Origin: Catenulispora rubra
GTDB lineage: Bacteria; Actinomycetota; Actinomycetes; Streptomycetales; Catenulisporaceae
DNA length: 64,000 nt
Reading direction: 5' to 3'
Assembly (NCBI RefSeq): GCF_015356825.1
Contig: NZ_JAACYW010000024.1
Coordinates: 1-64,000 of the forward strand
In this document: positions 8,676-17,167 of the stretch, one piece after another
Position numbering within the stretch: position 1 is the first letter of the stretch
Layout: each line of letters opens with the position of its first letter
Notes under the pieces: generated by a model
What the model was told of the DNA's origin: nothing
The model's input: only the letters and a program-made list of their open reading frames with translations
Database searches by the model: none
Position numbers and translations under genes: made by a program

Positions 8676-9458
8676 CTAAGCCCGCCACCCCAGATCCCCC
8701 GACAGCCGCCGAGCCACCCCCGCGAGCCGCTGCCCGAGCGCGTCCAGCCGTCCCTCCAGCCGGCTCTTCGGCGCGGCCACGTTCAGCGAGGCCACGGCGA
8801 TCCCGCGGAAGTCGTACACCGCCGACGAAGCGCCGACCAGACCCGGCTCGAACTCCTCGTCCACCGTGGCGTATCCACGAGTCTTGATACGTGTGCACTC
8901 ATCAATCAGCTCCGTACGGGTCCTGATATGCCCGGTCGGCGGGACGTCGGGCAGTTCCTCGTCCGGATACAGCGCCAGCAGCGACTCTTTCCCCAACTCC
9001 GCCAACAGAACCCGGCCGGCGGTCAGCGTGTGCGCGGGGGCCTCGACGCCGACCCAGGCCAGGCCGCGGAAGCCGTGGCGCGGGATCTCCGAGTGCACCG
9101 TCACGCAGGCGATGCCGCGCAGCACGCACAGATGCACCGTCTCCCCCAGCGAGGCGACCAACTCCCGCATCACCGGCTGCGCCCTTCCGGTGAGGCGCGC
9201 CTCGGCGGTCATCGCGGCGAAGTGGAACAGCCGCCATCCGAGCCCGAAGCGGCGCGAGGTGTCGTCGCGCGCCACCAGCCCGGCCCGCTCCAACCGCGAC
9301 AAAGCGCGGGAGACCTGGCTCTTCTCGCGGCCGGTGGCCACGGCTATGTCGGTGAGGCGCAGTCCCTCGCCGGTCCGGGCGATGGCCTCGGACAGGGCTT
9401 CCAGGATGTCGAGATCCCGGACAAAACCGGACTCTTTGACCTCTGATATCGGCGGCAT
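8676..9458 (-). CDS. IclR-family transcriptional regulator
   Basis: 260 residues, the normal family size. An N-terminal winged helix-turn-helix (about residues 25-75, LTDIAVATGREKSQVSRALS) is followed by the GAF-like IclR effector domain (HTLTAGRVLLAELG, then GYATVDEEFEPGLVGASSAVYD, the effector-pocket signature). It is divergent from the ten-gene catabolic operon starting at 9579, with only 120 bases between them, and is the obvious local regulator. IclR proteins can repress or activate, commonly answering to a pathway intermediate. The ATG at 9458 is directly preceded by an inverted repeat. The gene is convergent with the BASS transporter. Confidence 0.87.
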   Translation of the reverse strand: MPPISEVKESGFVRDLDILEALSEAIARTGEGLRLTDIAVATGREKSQVSRALSRLERAGLVARDDTSRRFGLGWRLFHFAAMTAEARLTGRAQPVMRELVASLGETVHLCVLRGIACVTVHSEIPRHGFRGLAWVGVEAPAHTLTAGRVLLAELGKESLLALYPDEELPDVPPTGHIRTRTELIDECTRIKTRGYATVDEEFEPGLVGASSAVYDFRGIAVASLNVAAPKSRLEGRLDALGQRLAGVARRLSGDLGWRA

Positions 9459-9475
9459 GTTGCAACCATAGCAAC
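9459..9475. promoter_or_regulatory. Inverted repeat upstream of the IclR gene, candidate operator
   Basis: GTTGC, seven bases, GCAAC directly abuts the IclR start codon. A short symmetric GAAACTTTC lies at about 9493-9501 in the same 120-base divergent gap. Either could be an IclR site controlling the regulator and the catabolic operon; the assignment rests only on symmetry and position. Confidence 0.4.
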
Positions 9476-9578
9476 TTCTGGTGACGCCTATTGAAACTTT
9501 CGCTCACGCGGTTCTAGTTTGAGCCACACCTCAAGCTCATGACCGCAACAAACCAGCGGAAGGAAAGGAGGGGGACCC

Positions 9579-10235
9579 GTGCCGAGCCCGTCGCTGTCGG
9601 ACTACCTGAGGGTCCAGTGGCCGTACATCAGGCCCCTGTTCTGGGAGCAGATCCAGCTGGTGCTGCTGACGATGGTCATCGCCGCCGCAGTCGGCGTCAC
9701 GATCGGTGCGCTGGTCTGGGACCGCCCGCGGATCTCGGGGCCGGTGATGGCACTGGCCGGGGCGCTTTTGACGATCCCCTCGCTGGCGCTGCTGACGCTG
9801 TTGCAGCCGGCCACGGGCCTGGGCTGGACGACCACCGTGATCGCGCTGGTCGTCTACGCGCAGCTGCCGATCATCCGCAACACCGTGGCCGGGCTGCGCA
9901 GCGTGGACCCCGCGGTGACGCAGGCCGCCGCCGGCATCGGGATGGGGCCGGTGCGCCGGCTGGTCCGGGTGCAGCTGCCGCTGGCCTGGCCGGTGATCCT
10001 GGCCGGGCTGCGGGTGGCCACGATGCTGGTGTTCGGCATCTCGGCGATCGCCGCCTACGTCTCCGGGCCGGGGCTGGGGAACCTGGTCTTCACCGGGCTG
10101 TCCCGGCTCGGTTCGGTCAACGCCACCAACCAGGCGGTCGTCGGCGCGTTCGGGATCGCGCTGCTCGCCTTGGCCTTCGACGCCGTGTACCTCGTGCTGC
10201 GCCGCGTCACCGTCTCCAGGGGGATCCGTGTCTGA
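9579..10235 (+). CDS. OpuC-type quaternary-amine ABC transporter permease
   Basis: 218 residues, GTG start with GGAAAGGAGGGGG upstream. About five membrane helices, with the binding-protein-dependent permease loop in AAAGIGMGPVRRLVRVQLPLA (about residues 110-131). Length and sequence match the short OpuCB/OpuCD-type permeases of glycine betaine, carnitine and choline importers. First gene of the catabolic operon; its last eight bases overlap the ATPase gene. The second permease is encoded at 11247, so the channel is probably a heterodimer. Confidence 0.85.
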   Translation: MPSPSLSDYLRVQWPYIRPLFWEQIQLVLLTMVIAAAVGVTIGALVWDRPRISGPVMALAGALLTIPSLALLTLLQPATGLGWTTTVIALVVYAQLPIIRNTVAGLRSVDPAVTQAAAGIGMGPVRRLVRVQLPLAWPVILAGLRVATMLVFGISAIAAYVSGPGLGNLVFTGLSRLGSVNATNQAVVGAFGIALLALAFDAVYLVLRRVTVSRGIRV

Positions 10236-11250
10236 GAACTCCGACAGCCCGCAGGCGCTCGGCATCGAGCTGGAGCACCTGACCAAGGTCTACCCCGGTC
10301 AGCCGGCCCCGGCCGTGGCCGACGTGTCGATGCACATCCCCGCCGGGGAGCTCGTCGCCTTCGTCGGGCCCTCCGGCTGCGGCAAGACCACCACCATGAA
10401 GCTGATCAACCGGCTGATCGAGCCGACCTCCGGGGTGATCCGGCTCGGCGGCGAGGACGTCACGCACACCGATCCGGTGAAGCTGCGGCGGCGGATCGGC
10501 TACGTGATCCAGTCCATCGGCCTGTTCCCGCACATGACGATCGCCGACAACGTCGGCGCGGTGCCGAAGATGCTCGGCTGGCCGAAGAAGCGGATCGCCG
10601 CGCGCTCCGAGGAACTGCTGACGCTGGTCGGCCTGGAGCCGGCGAAGTACCTCTCGCGCTACCCGCGCCAGCTGTCCGGAGGACAGCAGCAGCGCGTGGG
10701 GGTGGCGCGCGCCCTGGCCGCCGACCCGCCGGTGCTGTTGATGGACGAGCCGTTCGGCGCGACCGACCCGATCACGCGGCTGCGGTTGCAGCGCGAGTTC
10801 AAGGATCTTCAGCGCTCGCTGGGCAAGACGGTCATCTTCGTCACCCACGACTTCGAAGAGGCGCTGCTGCTCGGCGACCGGATCGCGGTGCTGGCCGAGC
10901 AGTCGCGGGTGGTGCAGTACGACCGGCCGCTGGCGCTGCTGACGAATCCGGCGGACGAGCACGTGCGGCAGTTCGTCGGCAGTACGGCGCACGTCCGGCT
11001 GCTGGCGCTGCTGCCCGCCGCGAACGCCGCCGACCCGGCGATCACGACGAGCTCGCAGGATCCTGCGATCCCCGCCGACGCGACGTTGCGCGAGGTCACC
11101 GAGCAGTTGCTGGGCACCGCGCAGGCGGTGCGGATCGTGGACGCGGCCGGGGCGACCCTCGGCGGCGCCGATTTCGCCAGCGTGCGCAAGGCGGTCGCGG
11201 CCACGCAGCTGGCCGAGGCTGAGACCGCTTCTGCGGCGGTCGGGCTGTGA
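10228..11250 (+). CDS. OpuC-type quaternary-amine ABC transporter ATPase
   Basis: 340 residues. The ATP-binding cassette is complete: Walker A GPSGCGKT at residues 47-54, signature LSGGQQQR, Walker B VLLMDEP and the switch His in FVTHDFEEALL. A C-terminal region of about 100 residues follows the cassette, in the place where betaine-type ATPases carry CBS domains; here it is short and only weakly CBS-like, so regulation by ionic strength is uncertain. The GTG start overlaps the previous gene and the stop overlaps the next gene (GTGA), implying coupled translation of an importer complex. Confidence 0.88.
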   Translation: MSENSDSPQALGIELEHLTKVYPGQPAPAVADVSMHIPAGELVAFVGPSGCGKTTTMKLINRLIEPTSGVIRLGGEDVTHTDPVKLRRRIGYVIQSIGLFPHMTIADNVGAVPKMLGWPKKRIAARSEELLTLVGLEPAKYLSRYPRQLSGGQQQRVGVARALAADPPVLLMDEPFGATDPITRLRLQREFKDLQRSLGKTVIFVTHDFEEALLLGDRIAVLAEQSRVVQYDRPLALLTNPADEHVRQFVGSTAHVRLLALLPAANAADPAITTSSQDPAIPADATLREVTEQLLGTAQAVRIVDAAGATLGGADFASVRKAVAATQLAEAETASAAVGL

Positions 11251-12047
11251 GCGCCGTCGAGGCGCCGCCGACCGGCGTCGACGCCGGAAGCCTGGCGTTC
11301 ACCGTGGCTCGCGACCGGACCTCGCGTCGGAACGCGCTGCGGCTGGCGACCACGCCGGTGTTGATCGCGCTGGCGCTGCTCGGTCTGTATCTGTGGGTCC
11401 ACTCGCAGACCCTGGACTCCATCGAGCAGCGCACGCTGAACTGGTCGTATCTGAGCACTGCGATCGGCCAGCACCTGAAGCTGACGTTCCTGGCCGCGGG
11501 AATCACGCTGGTGATCGCGGTGCCGCTGGGCATCGTGCTGTCGCGGCCGGGGGCGCGGCTGGTCGCGCCGTTCTTCCTGGGCCTGGCCAACCTCGGGCAG
11601 GCGTTCCCGGCGATCGGCCTGCTGGTGCTGCTGACCATGAAGCTGGACGTCGGCGTGAAGGTCGCGATGATCTCGATCGTGGCGTACAGCGTGCTGCCGG
11701 TGCTGCGCAACACGATCGTCGGGCTGCAGCAGATCGACCCGGCGGTGGTCGAGGCGGCCAGCGGGATCGGGATGCGGCCCGGCGAGATCCTGCGCAAGAT
11801 CGAGCTACCGCTGGCGGTGCCGGTACTGATGGCCGGCGTGCGGACCACGCTGGTGCTGGCGGTCGGCGTCACCACGCTGGCCACCTTCGTCAACGCCGGA
11901 GGCCTGGGCGACATCATCGTCAACGGGCTGAAGCTGAACCGGTTCCCCGTGCAGGTCACCGGCGCGGTGCTGGTGATGTGCATCGCCTTCTTCGTGGACT
12001 GGCTCGCGCGCATCGCCGAGGAGTTCACGCGGCCGCGCGGCCTGTAA
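11247..12047 (+). CDS. OpuC-type quaternary-amine ABC transporter permease (second)
   Basis: 266 residues, start GTG within a GTGA overlap with the ATPase stop. An N-terminal basic region is followed by a first helix (about residues 34-52) and then the permease domain with its cytoplasmic coupling loop EAASGIGMRPGEILRKIELP. The family is that of the betaine/carnitine/choline permeases; it pairs with the product of the gene at 9579. The 57-base gap to the binding-protein gene contains a GGAGAG ribosome site for that gene. Confidence 0.87.
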   Translation: MSAVEAPPTGVDAGSLAFTVARDRTSRRNALRLATTPVLIALALLGLYLWVHSQTLDSIEQRTLNWSYLSTAIGQHLKLTFLAAGITLVIAVPLGIVLSRPGARLVAPFFLGLANLGQAFPAIGLLVLLTMKLDVGVKVAMISIVAYSVLPVLRNTIVGLQQIDPAVVEAASGIGMRPGEILRKIELPLAVPVLMAGVRTTLVLAVGVTTLATFVNAGGLGDIIVNGLKLNRFPVQVTGAVLVMCIAFFVDWLARIAEEFTRPRGL

Positions 12048-12104
12048 GTACCTCCGTTTTCCCAAGCACTCCCCCTTACCCCCATTTCGAACGGAGAGCC
12101 CCTC

Positions 12105-13049
12105 ATGCGTTCCCGCATTCTCTTGTGCGGCATATCCGCCGCGGCGTTGTTGGCCGGCACGACCGCCTGCGGCAGCTCGAAATCCTCCGGCGGCGGTTCC
12201 GGCTCCATGGGCGACGAGCTCAAGGGCGCCTCGTTCACCGTCTCCAGCAAGGACTTCACCGAGAGCATCCTGCTCGGCAAGATCACCGAGTACCTGCTCC
12301 AGGCGCACGGCGCGAAGTTCACCGACAAGACCGACATCAAGGGCTCGGTGAACACCCGCACCGCGCTGACCTCCGGCCAGGTCGACATGTACTGGGAGTA
12401 CACCGGCACGGCCTGGATCACCTACCAGAAGAACACCACGCCGGTCTCGGACCCCACCGACCAGTACGACAAGGTGAAGGCCGCGGACGCCGCCAACGGC
12501 ATCGCCTGGCTGAATCCGGCGCCGATGAACGACACCTACGCCTTCGCCACCCGCGCCGGCCAGGCCGACAAGCTCGGCGTGCACACGCTGTCGGACCTGG
12601 CCAAGCTCTCCCCCTCGGACGCCACGTTCTGCATCGAGTCCGAGTTCTCCACCCGCGACGACGGCTTCCCCGGCATGACCAAGGCCTACGGCCTGACCGT
12701 CGGCAAGGGCCAGACCAAGATGCTGGACACCGGCGTCATCTACACCGAGACCGCCAAGGGCGGCACCTGCAACTTCGGCGAGGTGTTCGCCACCGACGGC
12801 CGCATCAGCGCCCTGAAACTCACGGTCCTCAAGGACGACAAGCACTTCTTCCCGAACTACAACGCGGCCCTGACGCTGAAGCAGTCGTTGCTGACCAAGT
12901 ACCCGGCCATCGCCACGATCGTGAACCCGGTGGCCGCCAAACTCGACGACGCCACCATGACCGAGCTGAACGCCGAGGTCGACGCCCAGGGTCTGCCGGC
13001 CGACCAGGTCGCCAAGGACTGGCTGAAGAAGAACGGGTTCACCAAGTAA
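12105..13049 (+). CDS. OpuC/ProX-type substrate-binding lipoprotein
   Basis: 314 residues. Lipoprotein signal peptide with a lipobox ending at Cys22 and a Ser/Gly-rich linker. The mature domain begins ASFTVSSKDFTESILLGKIT, the strongly conserved opening of OpuAC/OpuCC-type binding proteins (SKxFTE motif), and has the TALTSGQVDMYWEYTGTAW segment typical of the family. Such proteins bind quaternary ammonium compounds (betaine, choline, carnitine) in an aromatic cage; candidate cage residues include Tyr and Trp in MYWEYTGTAW. The TAA stop overlaps the next ATG (TAATG). It is the extracellular receptor for the importer. Confidence 0.88.
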   Translation: MRSRILLCGISAAALLAGTTACGSSKSSGGGSGSMGDELKGASFTVSSKDFTESILLGKITEYLLQAHGAKFTDKTDIKGSVNTRTALTSGQVDMYWEYTGTAWITYQKNTTPVSDPTDQYDKVKAADAANGIAWLNPAPMNDTYAFATRAGQADKLGVHTLSDLAKLSPSDATFCIESEFSTRDDGFPGMTKAYGLTVGKGQTKMLDTGVIYTETAKGGTCNFGEVFATDGRISALKLTVLKDDKHFFPNYNAALTLKQSLLTKYPAIATIVNPVAAKLDDATMTELNAEVDAQGLPADQVAKDWLKKNGFTK

Positions 13050-13648
13050 TGCCAGCGCAGAACGAGCCACAGCCCTTTCAGGAAATACAGATCGGCGAGT
13101 CCTTCATCGGAACGGGCGTCAACGCCGCGCACGTCAACACCGTCCTGGGTCCGCGCACCGGCCCCGCGGGCGCCGCGTGGGCCACCGCGCTGGCCACGCC
13201 GAGCGCCGGGCACGTGCCGTTCATGGCCGTGCTGGCGCCGGGGGTGGCGGTGCAGCCGCCGACGTTGTTCGTCACCAAGGCGGCGATCGAGAACGACGCC
13301 CACGGGAACCTCACCTGGGGTGCCGCGCAGGCCGGGGTCGCCGGCGGCGTGGCCGACGCGGTGGCGGCCGGGCACGTCGGCGCCGACGCGGTCGGCGGGC
13401 TGGTGCTGATCGCCGCGGTCTGGGTGAACCCCGGCGCCGACGACGAGCAGAGCGTCTACCGCAACAACCGGCTGGCGACCGCCACGGCGTTGGCCAACGG
13501 GGCGGCGGGGCTGCCCGGGCTCGACGAGGTCATGAAGTACCGCGACGCACCGGCCAACCCCTTCTTCTCCGGCGTGGCCGCGCCCGAGGACAGCGCAGTA
13601 CCCACTAAGAGCGCAGTACCCACAAAGAGCGAAGCGAGTACAGCGTGA
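13049..13648 (+). CDS. Formaldehyde-activating enzyme (Fae) homologue
   Basis: 199 residues, start ATG overlapping the upstream stop (TAATG). The sequence follows the Fae pattern through its length: IGESFIGTGVNAAHVNTVLG near residues 14-33 with the conserved active-site His (in NAAHVN), the GPRTGPAG segment, FMAVLAPGV, TLFVTKAAIE, GAAQAGVAGGVADAVAAG and a closing YRNNRLATATALANG, then an Asn-Pro-Phe end. Known: methylotroph Fae condenses formaldehyde with tetrahydromethanopterin. Actinomycetes generally lack that cofactor, so the substrate here must differ or the protein has another role; Fae paralogues of unknown function exist. The last ~20 residues come from an 18-base duplicated segment (13593-13630). 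It lies between the importer and the enolase gene, in one operon. Confidence 0.75.
   Translation: MPAQNEPQPFQEIQIGESFIGTGVNAAHVNTVLGPRTGPAGAAWATALATPSAGHVPFMAVLAPGVAVQPPTLFVTKAAIENDAHGNLTWGAAQAGVAGGVADAVAAGHVGADAVGGLVLIAAVWVNPGADDEQSVYRNNRLATATALANGAAGLPGLDEVMKYRDAPANPFFSGVAAPEDSAVPTKSAVPTKSEASTA
13593..13630. repeat. Tandem duplication of an 18-base unit in the fae-like gene end
   Basis: Two near-identical copies of GCAGTACCCACTAAGAGC lie back to back, encoding a repeated A-V-P-T-K-S in the tail. The tail lies beyond the conserved Fae domain, so copy changes would be tolerated. Confidence 0.7.
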
Positions 13649-14748
13649 AGATCGCCGACATCCGGTTACTGCGGGCCACCCTGCCCCTGGACCCCCCGTT
13701 CGACGCCGCCTGGGACCCGGTGCCGCGCACCCGGTTCGCCGCGACCGTCGTCAAGGTGACCACCGACGAAGGCCTGGTCGGCTACGGCTCCGGGGACACC
13801 ATGGACGGCTTCGAGCCCTACGCCGAGCTGTTCCTCGGCCACGACCCGCTGGCCATCGCGCGGCACGTCAGAGCCCTGGAGACGATCTCCTTCCACGCCG
13901 GCCGCTACTGGCCGCTGGAGGTGGCGCTGTGGGACATCATGGGCAAGGCGCTCGGAGTGCCGGTGGCCACGCTGTTCGGCGGCGCCACCGACCGGCTGCC
14001 GGTCTACGCCTCCACCGGCCGGATCCTGGGTCGCGAGGAGCGCGTGGAGAGCATCCTGGCCATCAAGGACAAGGGCTTCCGGGCCGCGAAGATCCGCATC
14101 CCGGCCGAGCGCGCCGACGAGGGCATCGCGACCCTGCGCGCGGTCCGCGAGGCCGTCGGCCCGGACTTCGAGCTGATGGTGGACCTGAACCAGAGCTGGC
14201 GGATGCCCGGCGACGTGCGCGCCGCCCTGGACCCGGCCGAGGTGCGCCGGATCGCCTCGGCGCTGGCCGAGCTCGGCGTGTACTGGCTGGAGGAGCCGCT
14301 GCCGCTGGACGACGTGGCCGGCCTGCGCTCGGTGCGGCAGGCCACCGGAATCCGGGTGGCCGGCGGCGAGATGGTCCGCACCTTCCCCGAACTGCTGGAC
14401 CTGGTCACCGCCGACGCGCTGGACGTGTACCAGCCGGACGTGGTCCTGGCCGCCGGGATGCTGCGCACCCGCACCATCGCCGAGGTGGTGTTCTCCCGCA
14501 ACCGCCGCTTCACCCCGCACACCTGGAGCAACGGCATCGGCCTGCTGGCCAACCTGCACGTCACCGCGGGCGTCGGCGGCGGCCCCTTCCTGGAGTACCC
14601 CTACGACCCGCCGACCTGGACCGAGGAGCGCCGCGACTTCATGCTGGCCGAACCGGTACGGATCACCGCGGACGGGACTCTGACGGTACCGTCGGCACCG
14701 GGGCTCGGATTCGAGATCGACGAGGAACGATTGGCGCGGCTGGCGTGA
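13645..14748 (+). CDS. Mandelate racemase/muconate lactonizing enzyme family protein (enolase superfamily)
   Basis: 367 residues, GTG start in a GTGA overlap with the Fae-like gene. Enolase-superfamily ligands are present: Asp in MVDLNQSW, Glu in WLEEPL and Glu in VAGGEM, with a Lys-x-Arg pair (AAKIRI) on the second strand, Asp in YQPDVVLAAGM and His in FTPHTWSNGIG as the general-base dyad of the mandelate-racemase subgroup. The subgroup includes acid-sugar dehydratases and the proline-betaine and hydroxyproline-betaine epimerases. With an upstream quaternary-amine importer, a betaine-type substrate is attractive; an acid sugar cannot be excluded. Confidence 0.85.
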   Translation: MKIADIRLLRATLPLDPPFDAAWDPVPRTRFAATVVKVTTDEGLVGYGSGDTMDGFEPYAELFLGHDPLAIARHVRALETISFHAGRYWPLEVALWDIMGKALGVPVATLFGGATDRLPVYASTGRILGREERVESILAIKDKGFRAAKIRIPAERADEGIATLRAVREAVGPDFELMVDLNQSWRMPGDVRAALDPAEVRRIASALAELGVYWLEEPLPLDDVAGLRSVRQATGIRVAGGEMVRTFPELLDLVTADALDVYQPDVVLAAGMLRTRTIAEVVFSRNRRFTPHTWSNGIGLLANLHVTAGVGGGPFLEYPYDPPTWTEERRDFMLAEPVRITADGTLTVPSAPGLGFEIDEERLARLA

Positions 14749-14753
14749 CTGAC

Positions 14754-16247
14754 ATGACTGGAACCGACAAGCACTTGACAGATTGGGTCGCGAAGGCGGC
14801 CGGGCTACAGATCTCGCGCCGGGATCTGTACATCGGCGGGAAGTTCGTCCCCGCCGCCTCCGGCGAGCGGTTCACCTCCACCTCGCCGCGCGACGGCCGC
14901 GCACTGGCCGACATCGCCTCCGGCGGTGAGCGGGACGTCGACGCGGCGGTGCGCTCGGCGCACGCGGCGTTCGAGTCCGGCGTGTGGTCGCGGGCCGATC
15001 CAGCCGTGCGCAAGCGGGTCCTGCTGCGCTTCGCCGAGCTGATCGACGAGCACACCGAGGAACTGGCGCTGCTGGAGACGCTGGACGTCGGCAAGCCGAT
15101 CGGCGACACGACCACGGTCGACGTCCCCAAGACCGCCGCCGCAATCCGTTGGTACGCCGAGGCGGTCGACAAGCGCTACGACGAGATCGCCCCGGCTCCG
15201 CGCAGCGCGCTGGCGCTGGTCACGCGGGAGCCGCTGGGCGTCATCGGGGTGATCGTGCCCTGGAACTACCCGCTGATGATCGCCAGCTGGAAGCTCGGTC
15301 CGGCGCTGGCCGCCGGCAACTCGGTGGTGCTCAAGCCCGCCGAGGACTCCACGCTCGGCTCGCTGCTGCTGGCCGAGCTGGCGAGCGCGGCCGGGGTGCC
15401 GGACGGCGTGTTCAACGTCGTGCCGGGGCTCGGCCCGGTGGCCGGCGCGGCGCTGGCCAAGCACGACCTGGTCGCGAAGATCGCCTTCACCGGCTCGCCG
15501 GGCGTGGGTCGCAGGCTGCTGACGTACGCCGGGGAGTCCAACGGCAAGCAGGTCGCGCTGGAGCTCGGCGGCAAGTCGGCGCAGGTGGTACTGGCCGACG
15601 CGGATCTGGACGCCGCCGCCGAGGCGATCACCTGGGGCATCTACTACAACGCCGGGCAGACGTGCAACGCCGGCTCGTTGCTGGTGACGGTGCCGGAGGT
15701 GCGCGAGGAACTGCTCGCGCTGGTCGCCGCGAAGACGAAGGACTTCGTGGTCGGCGATCCGCTGGACGCGGCCACGCAGGTCGGTCCGCTGGCCAGTGCC
15801 GCGCATCGGCGGCGGGTGCTGGGGTGGCTGGACGTGGCCGCCGAGGAGGGCGGCCGGTTCGTGGTCGGCGGGCCGGATGCGCTGGCTTCGCCGTATGTGG
15901 CGCCGACGGTGATCGACGGTGTGGCGCCGGGCTCGCGCTCGGCGCAGGAGGAGATCTTCGGGCCGGTGCTGGTGCATCTGGCGGCCTCCGACGCCGAGCA
16001 GGCAGTGCGTCTGGCGAACGGCACCCGTTACGGCCTCGCGGCCAGCGTGTGGTCGCGGGATCTGGCCACCGCGCACCGGGCCGCCCGGGAGCTGCGGGCC
16101 GGCACGGTCTGGGTGAACACCTTCGACGCCAGCGACGTGATCACGCCCTTCGGCGGATTCGGCGACTCCGGCTCCGGCCGCGACAAGTCGCTGCACGCGT
16201 TCGACAACTACACAGCCTTGAAAACGACGTGGATCAACCTCGGGTGA
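14754..16247 (+). CDS. NAD(P)-dependent aldehyde dehydrogenase (betaine-aldehyde-dehydrogenase-like)
   Basis: 497 residues from the ATG at 14754; the in-frame GTG at 14745, inside a GTGA overlap with the previous stop, is an equally possible start. Catalytic Glu270 in LELGGKS and Cys304 in GQTCNAG are in the right places, and the cofactor loop is FTGSPGVG. The sequence is closest in feel to betaine- and aminoaldehyde-oxidising dehydrogenases (NYPLMIASWKLGPALAAGN; FGGFGDSGSGRDKSLHA end). Inference: oxidises an aldehyde made from the imported substrate. The following gene starts immediately at or after the stop. Confidence 0.85.
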   Translation: MTGTDKHLTDWVAKAAGLQISRRDLYIGGKFVPAASGERFTSTSPRDGRALADIASGGERDVDAAVRSAHAAFESGVWSRADPAVRKRVLLRFAELIDEHTEELALLETLDVGKPIGDTTTVDVPKTAAAIRWYAEAVDKRYDEIAPAPRSALALVTREPLGVIGVIVPWNYPLMIASWKLGPALAAGNSVVLKPAEDSTLGSLLLAELASAAGVPDGVFNVVPGLGPVAGAALAKHDLVAKIAFTGSPGVGRRLLTYAGESNGKQVALELGGKSAQVVLADADLDAAAEAITWGIYYNAGQTCNAGSLLVTVPEVREELLALVAAKTKDFVVGDPLDAATQVGPLASAAHRRRVLGWLDVAAEEGGRFVVGGPDALASPYVAPTVIDGVAPGSRSAQEEIFGPVLVHLAASDAEQAVRLANGTRYGLAASVWSRDLATAHRAARELRAGTVWVNTFDASDVITPFGGFGDSGSGRDKSLHAFDNYTALKTTWINLG

Positions 16248-16261
16248 TGGAGAGAAACGCC

Positions 16262-17167
16262 ATGCGAGTCGCCTTCATAGGTCTGGGCAACATGGGCGGC
16301 CCGATGAGCCGCAACCTCGCCGCCGCGGGTGTGGCGCTAAGGGTTTTCGACACGGACGCGGCACGGACCGAAGCCGCGGTCGGCTACGGCGCGATCGCCG
16401 CCGGCACCGCGGCGCAGGCCGCCGAGGACGCCGACGTGGTGGTGACGATGCTGCCGACGCCGGCGATCGTCGAGGACGTGCTGCTGGGTTCCGGCGGGGT
16501 GCTGGCCGCCATGCCGGAGAACAGTCTCTGGATAGACATGTCGACATCAGTGCCCGAAGTCGCCGACCGGGTGCGCCGGCGCGCCGCCGAGCACGGTATC
16601 AGGGTGCTGGATGCCCCGGTCTCGGGGATGACGAAGGGTGCTGATTCGGGCACGCTGCAGATCTTCGCCGGCGGGGACGCCGCGGACTTCGAGGCGGCGC
16701 GGCCGCTGCTGGACGTGCTGGGCGACCCGGAGCGGGTGCTGCACGTCGGCGGGTACGGGGCCGGGTACGCGGTGAAGCTGATGATCAATCAGCTGTGGTT
16801 CGTGCAGCTGGTGGCGATCGCCGAGGCGCTGACCGTCGGGGTGAAGGCCGGCGTGGATCTCAGCGTCCTGCATCGCTCGCTGGTGGCCTCGCCGGCGAAC
16901 TCGGTGCTGCTGGAGCGGGACTTCCTGCCGCTGCTGACCGCCGGGGACTACGACGAGGGCTTCGCGATCGCGTTGGCCTGCAAGGACACCGGGCTCGCGG
17001 TCGACCTCGCGCGGGCCGTGCAGGTGCCGGTGGAGGTCGGGGCGATCACCGAGCAGCTGTTCCGGCGGGCCCGGGCGGCGTACGGGGACCGGGCCGGCGA
17101 GATGACGCCGGTGCGGTTGTACGAGGACATCGCAGGGGTCGAACTTCGGATGGAGGCGGCGGCATGA
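16262..17167 (+). CDS. NAD(P)-dependent beta-hydroxyacid dehydrogenase (3-hydroxyisobutyrate dehydrogenase family)
   Basis: 301 residues from the ATG at 16262, supported by GGAGAG seven bases upstream; an in-frame ATG at 16247 overlapping the previous stop is an alternative. The N-terminal Rossmann segment reads VAFIGLGNMGGPMSRNLAAA, the substrate loop is DAPVSGMTKGADSGTL and the catalytic Lys172 is in VKLMINQL, all family hallmarks. Family members oxidise or reduce beta-hydroxyacids such as 3-hydroxyisobutyrate, tartronate semialdehyde or similar. In this operon it probably handles a C3-C5 hydroxyacid intermediate; the exact substrate is not visible. Confidence 0.83.
   Translation: MRVAFIGLGNMGGPMSRNLAAAGVALRVFDTDAARTEAAVGYGAIAAGTAAQAAEDADVVVTMLPTPAIVEDVLLGSGGVLAAMPENSLWIDMSTSVPEVADRVRRRAAEHGIRVLDAPVSGMTKGADSGTLQIFAGGDAADFEAARPLLDVLGDPERVLHVGGYGAGYAVKLMINQLWFVQLVAIAEALTVGVKAGVDLSVLHRSLVASPANSVLLERDFLPLLTAGDYDEGFAIALACKDTGLAVDLARAVQVPVEVGAITEQLFRRARAAYGDRAGEMTPVRLYEDIAGVELRMEAAA

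Noticed and set aside
11393..13648. A very long frame (751 codons) spanning the permease, binding protein and Fae-like region
   Set aside because: Only the last 199 codons are real (Fae-like gene); the rest is a shadow of the permease and binding-protein genes and is Arg/Gly-rich.
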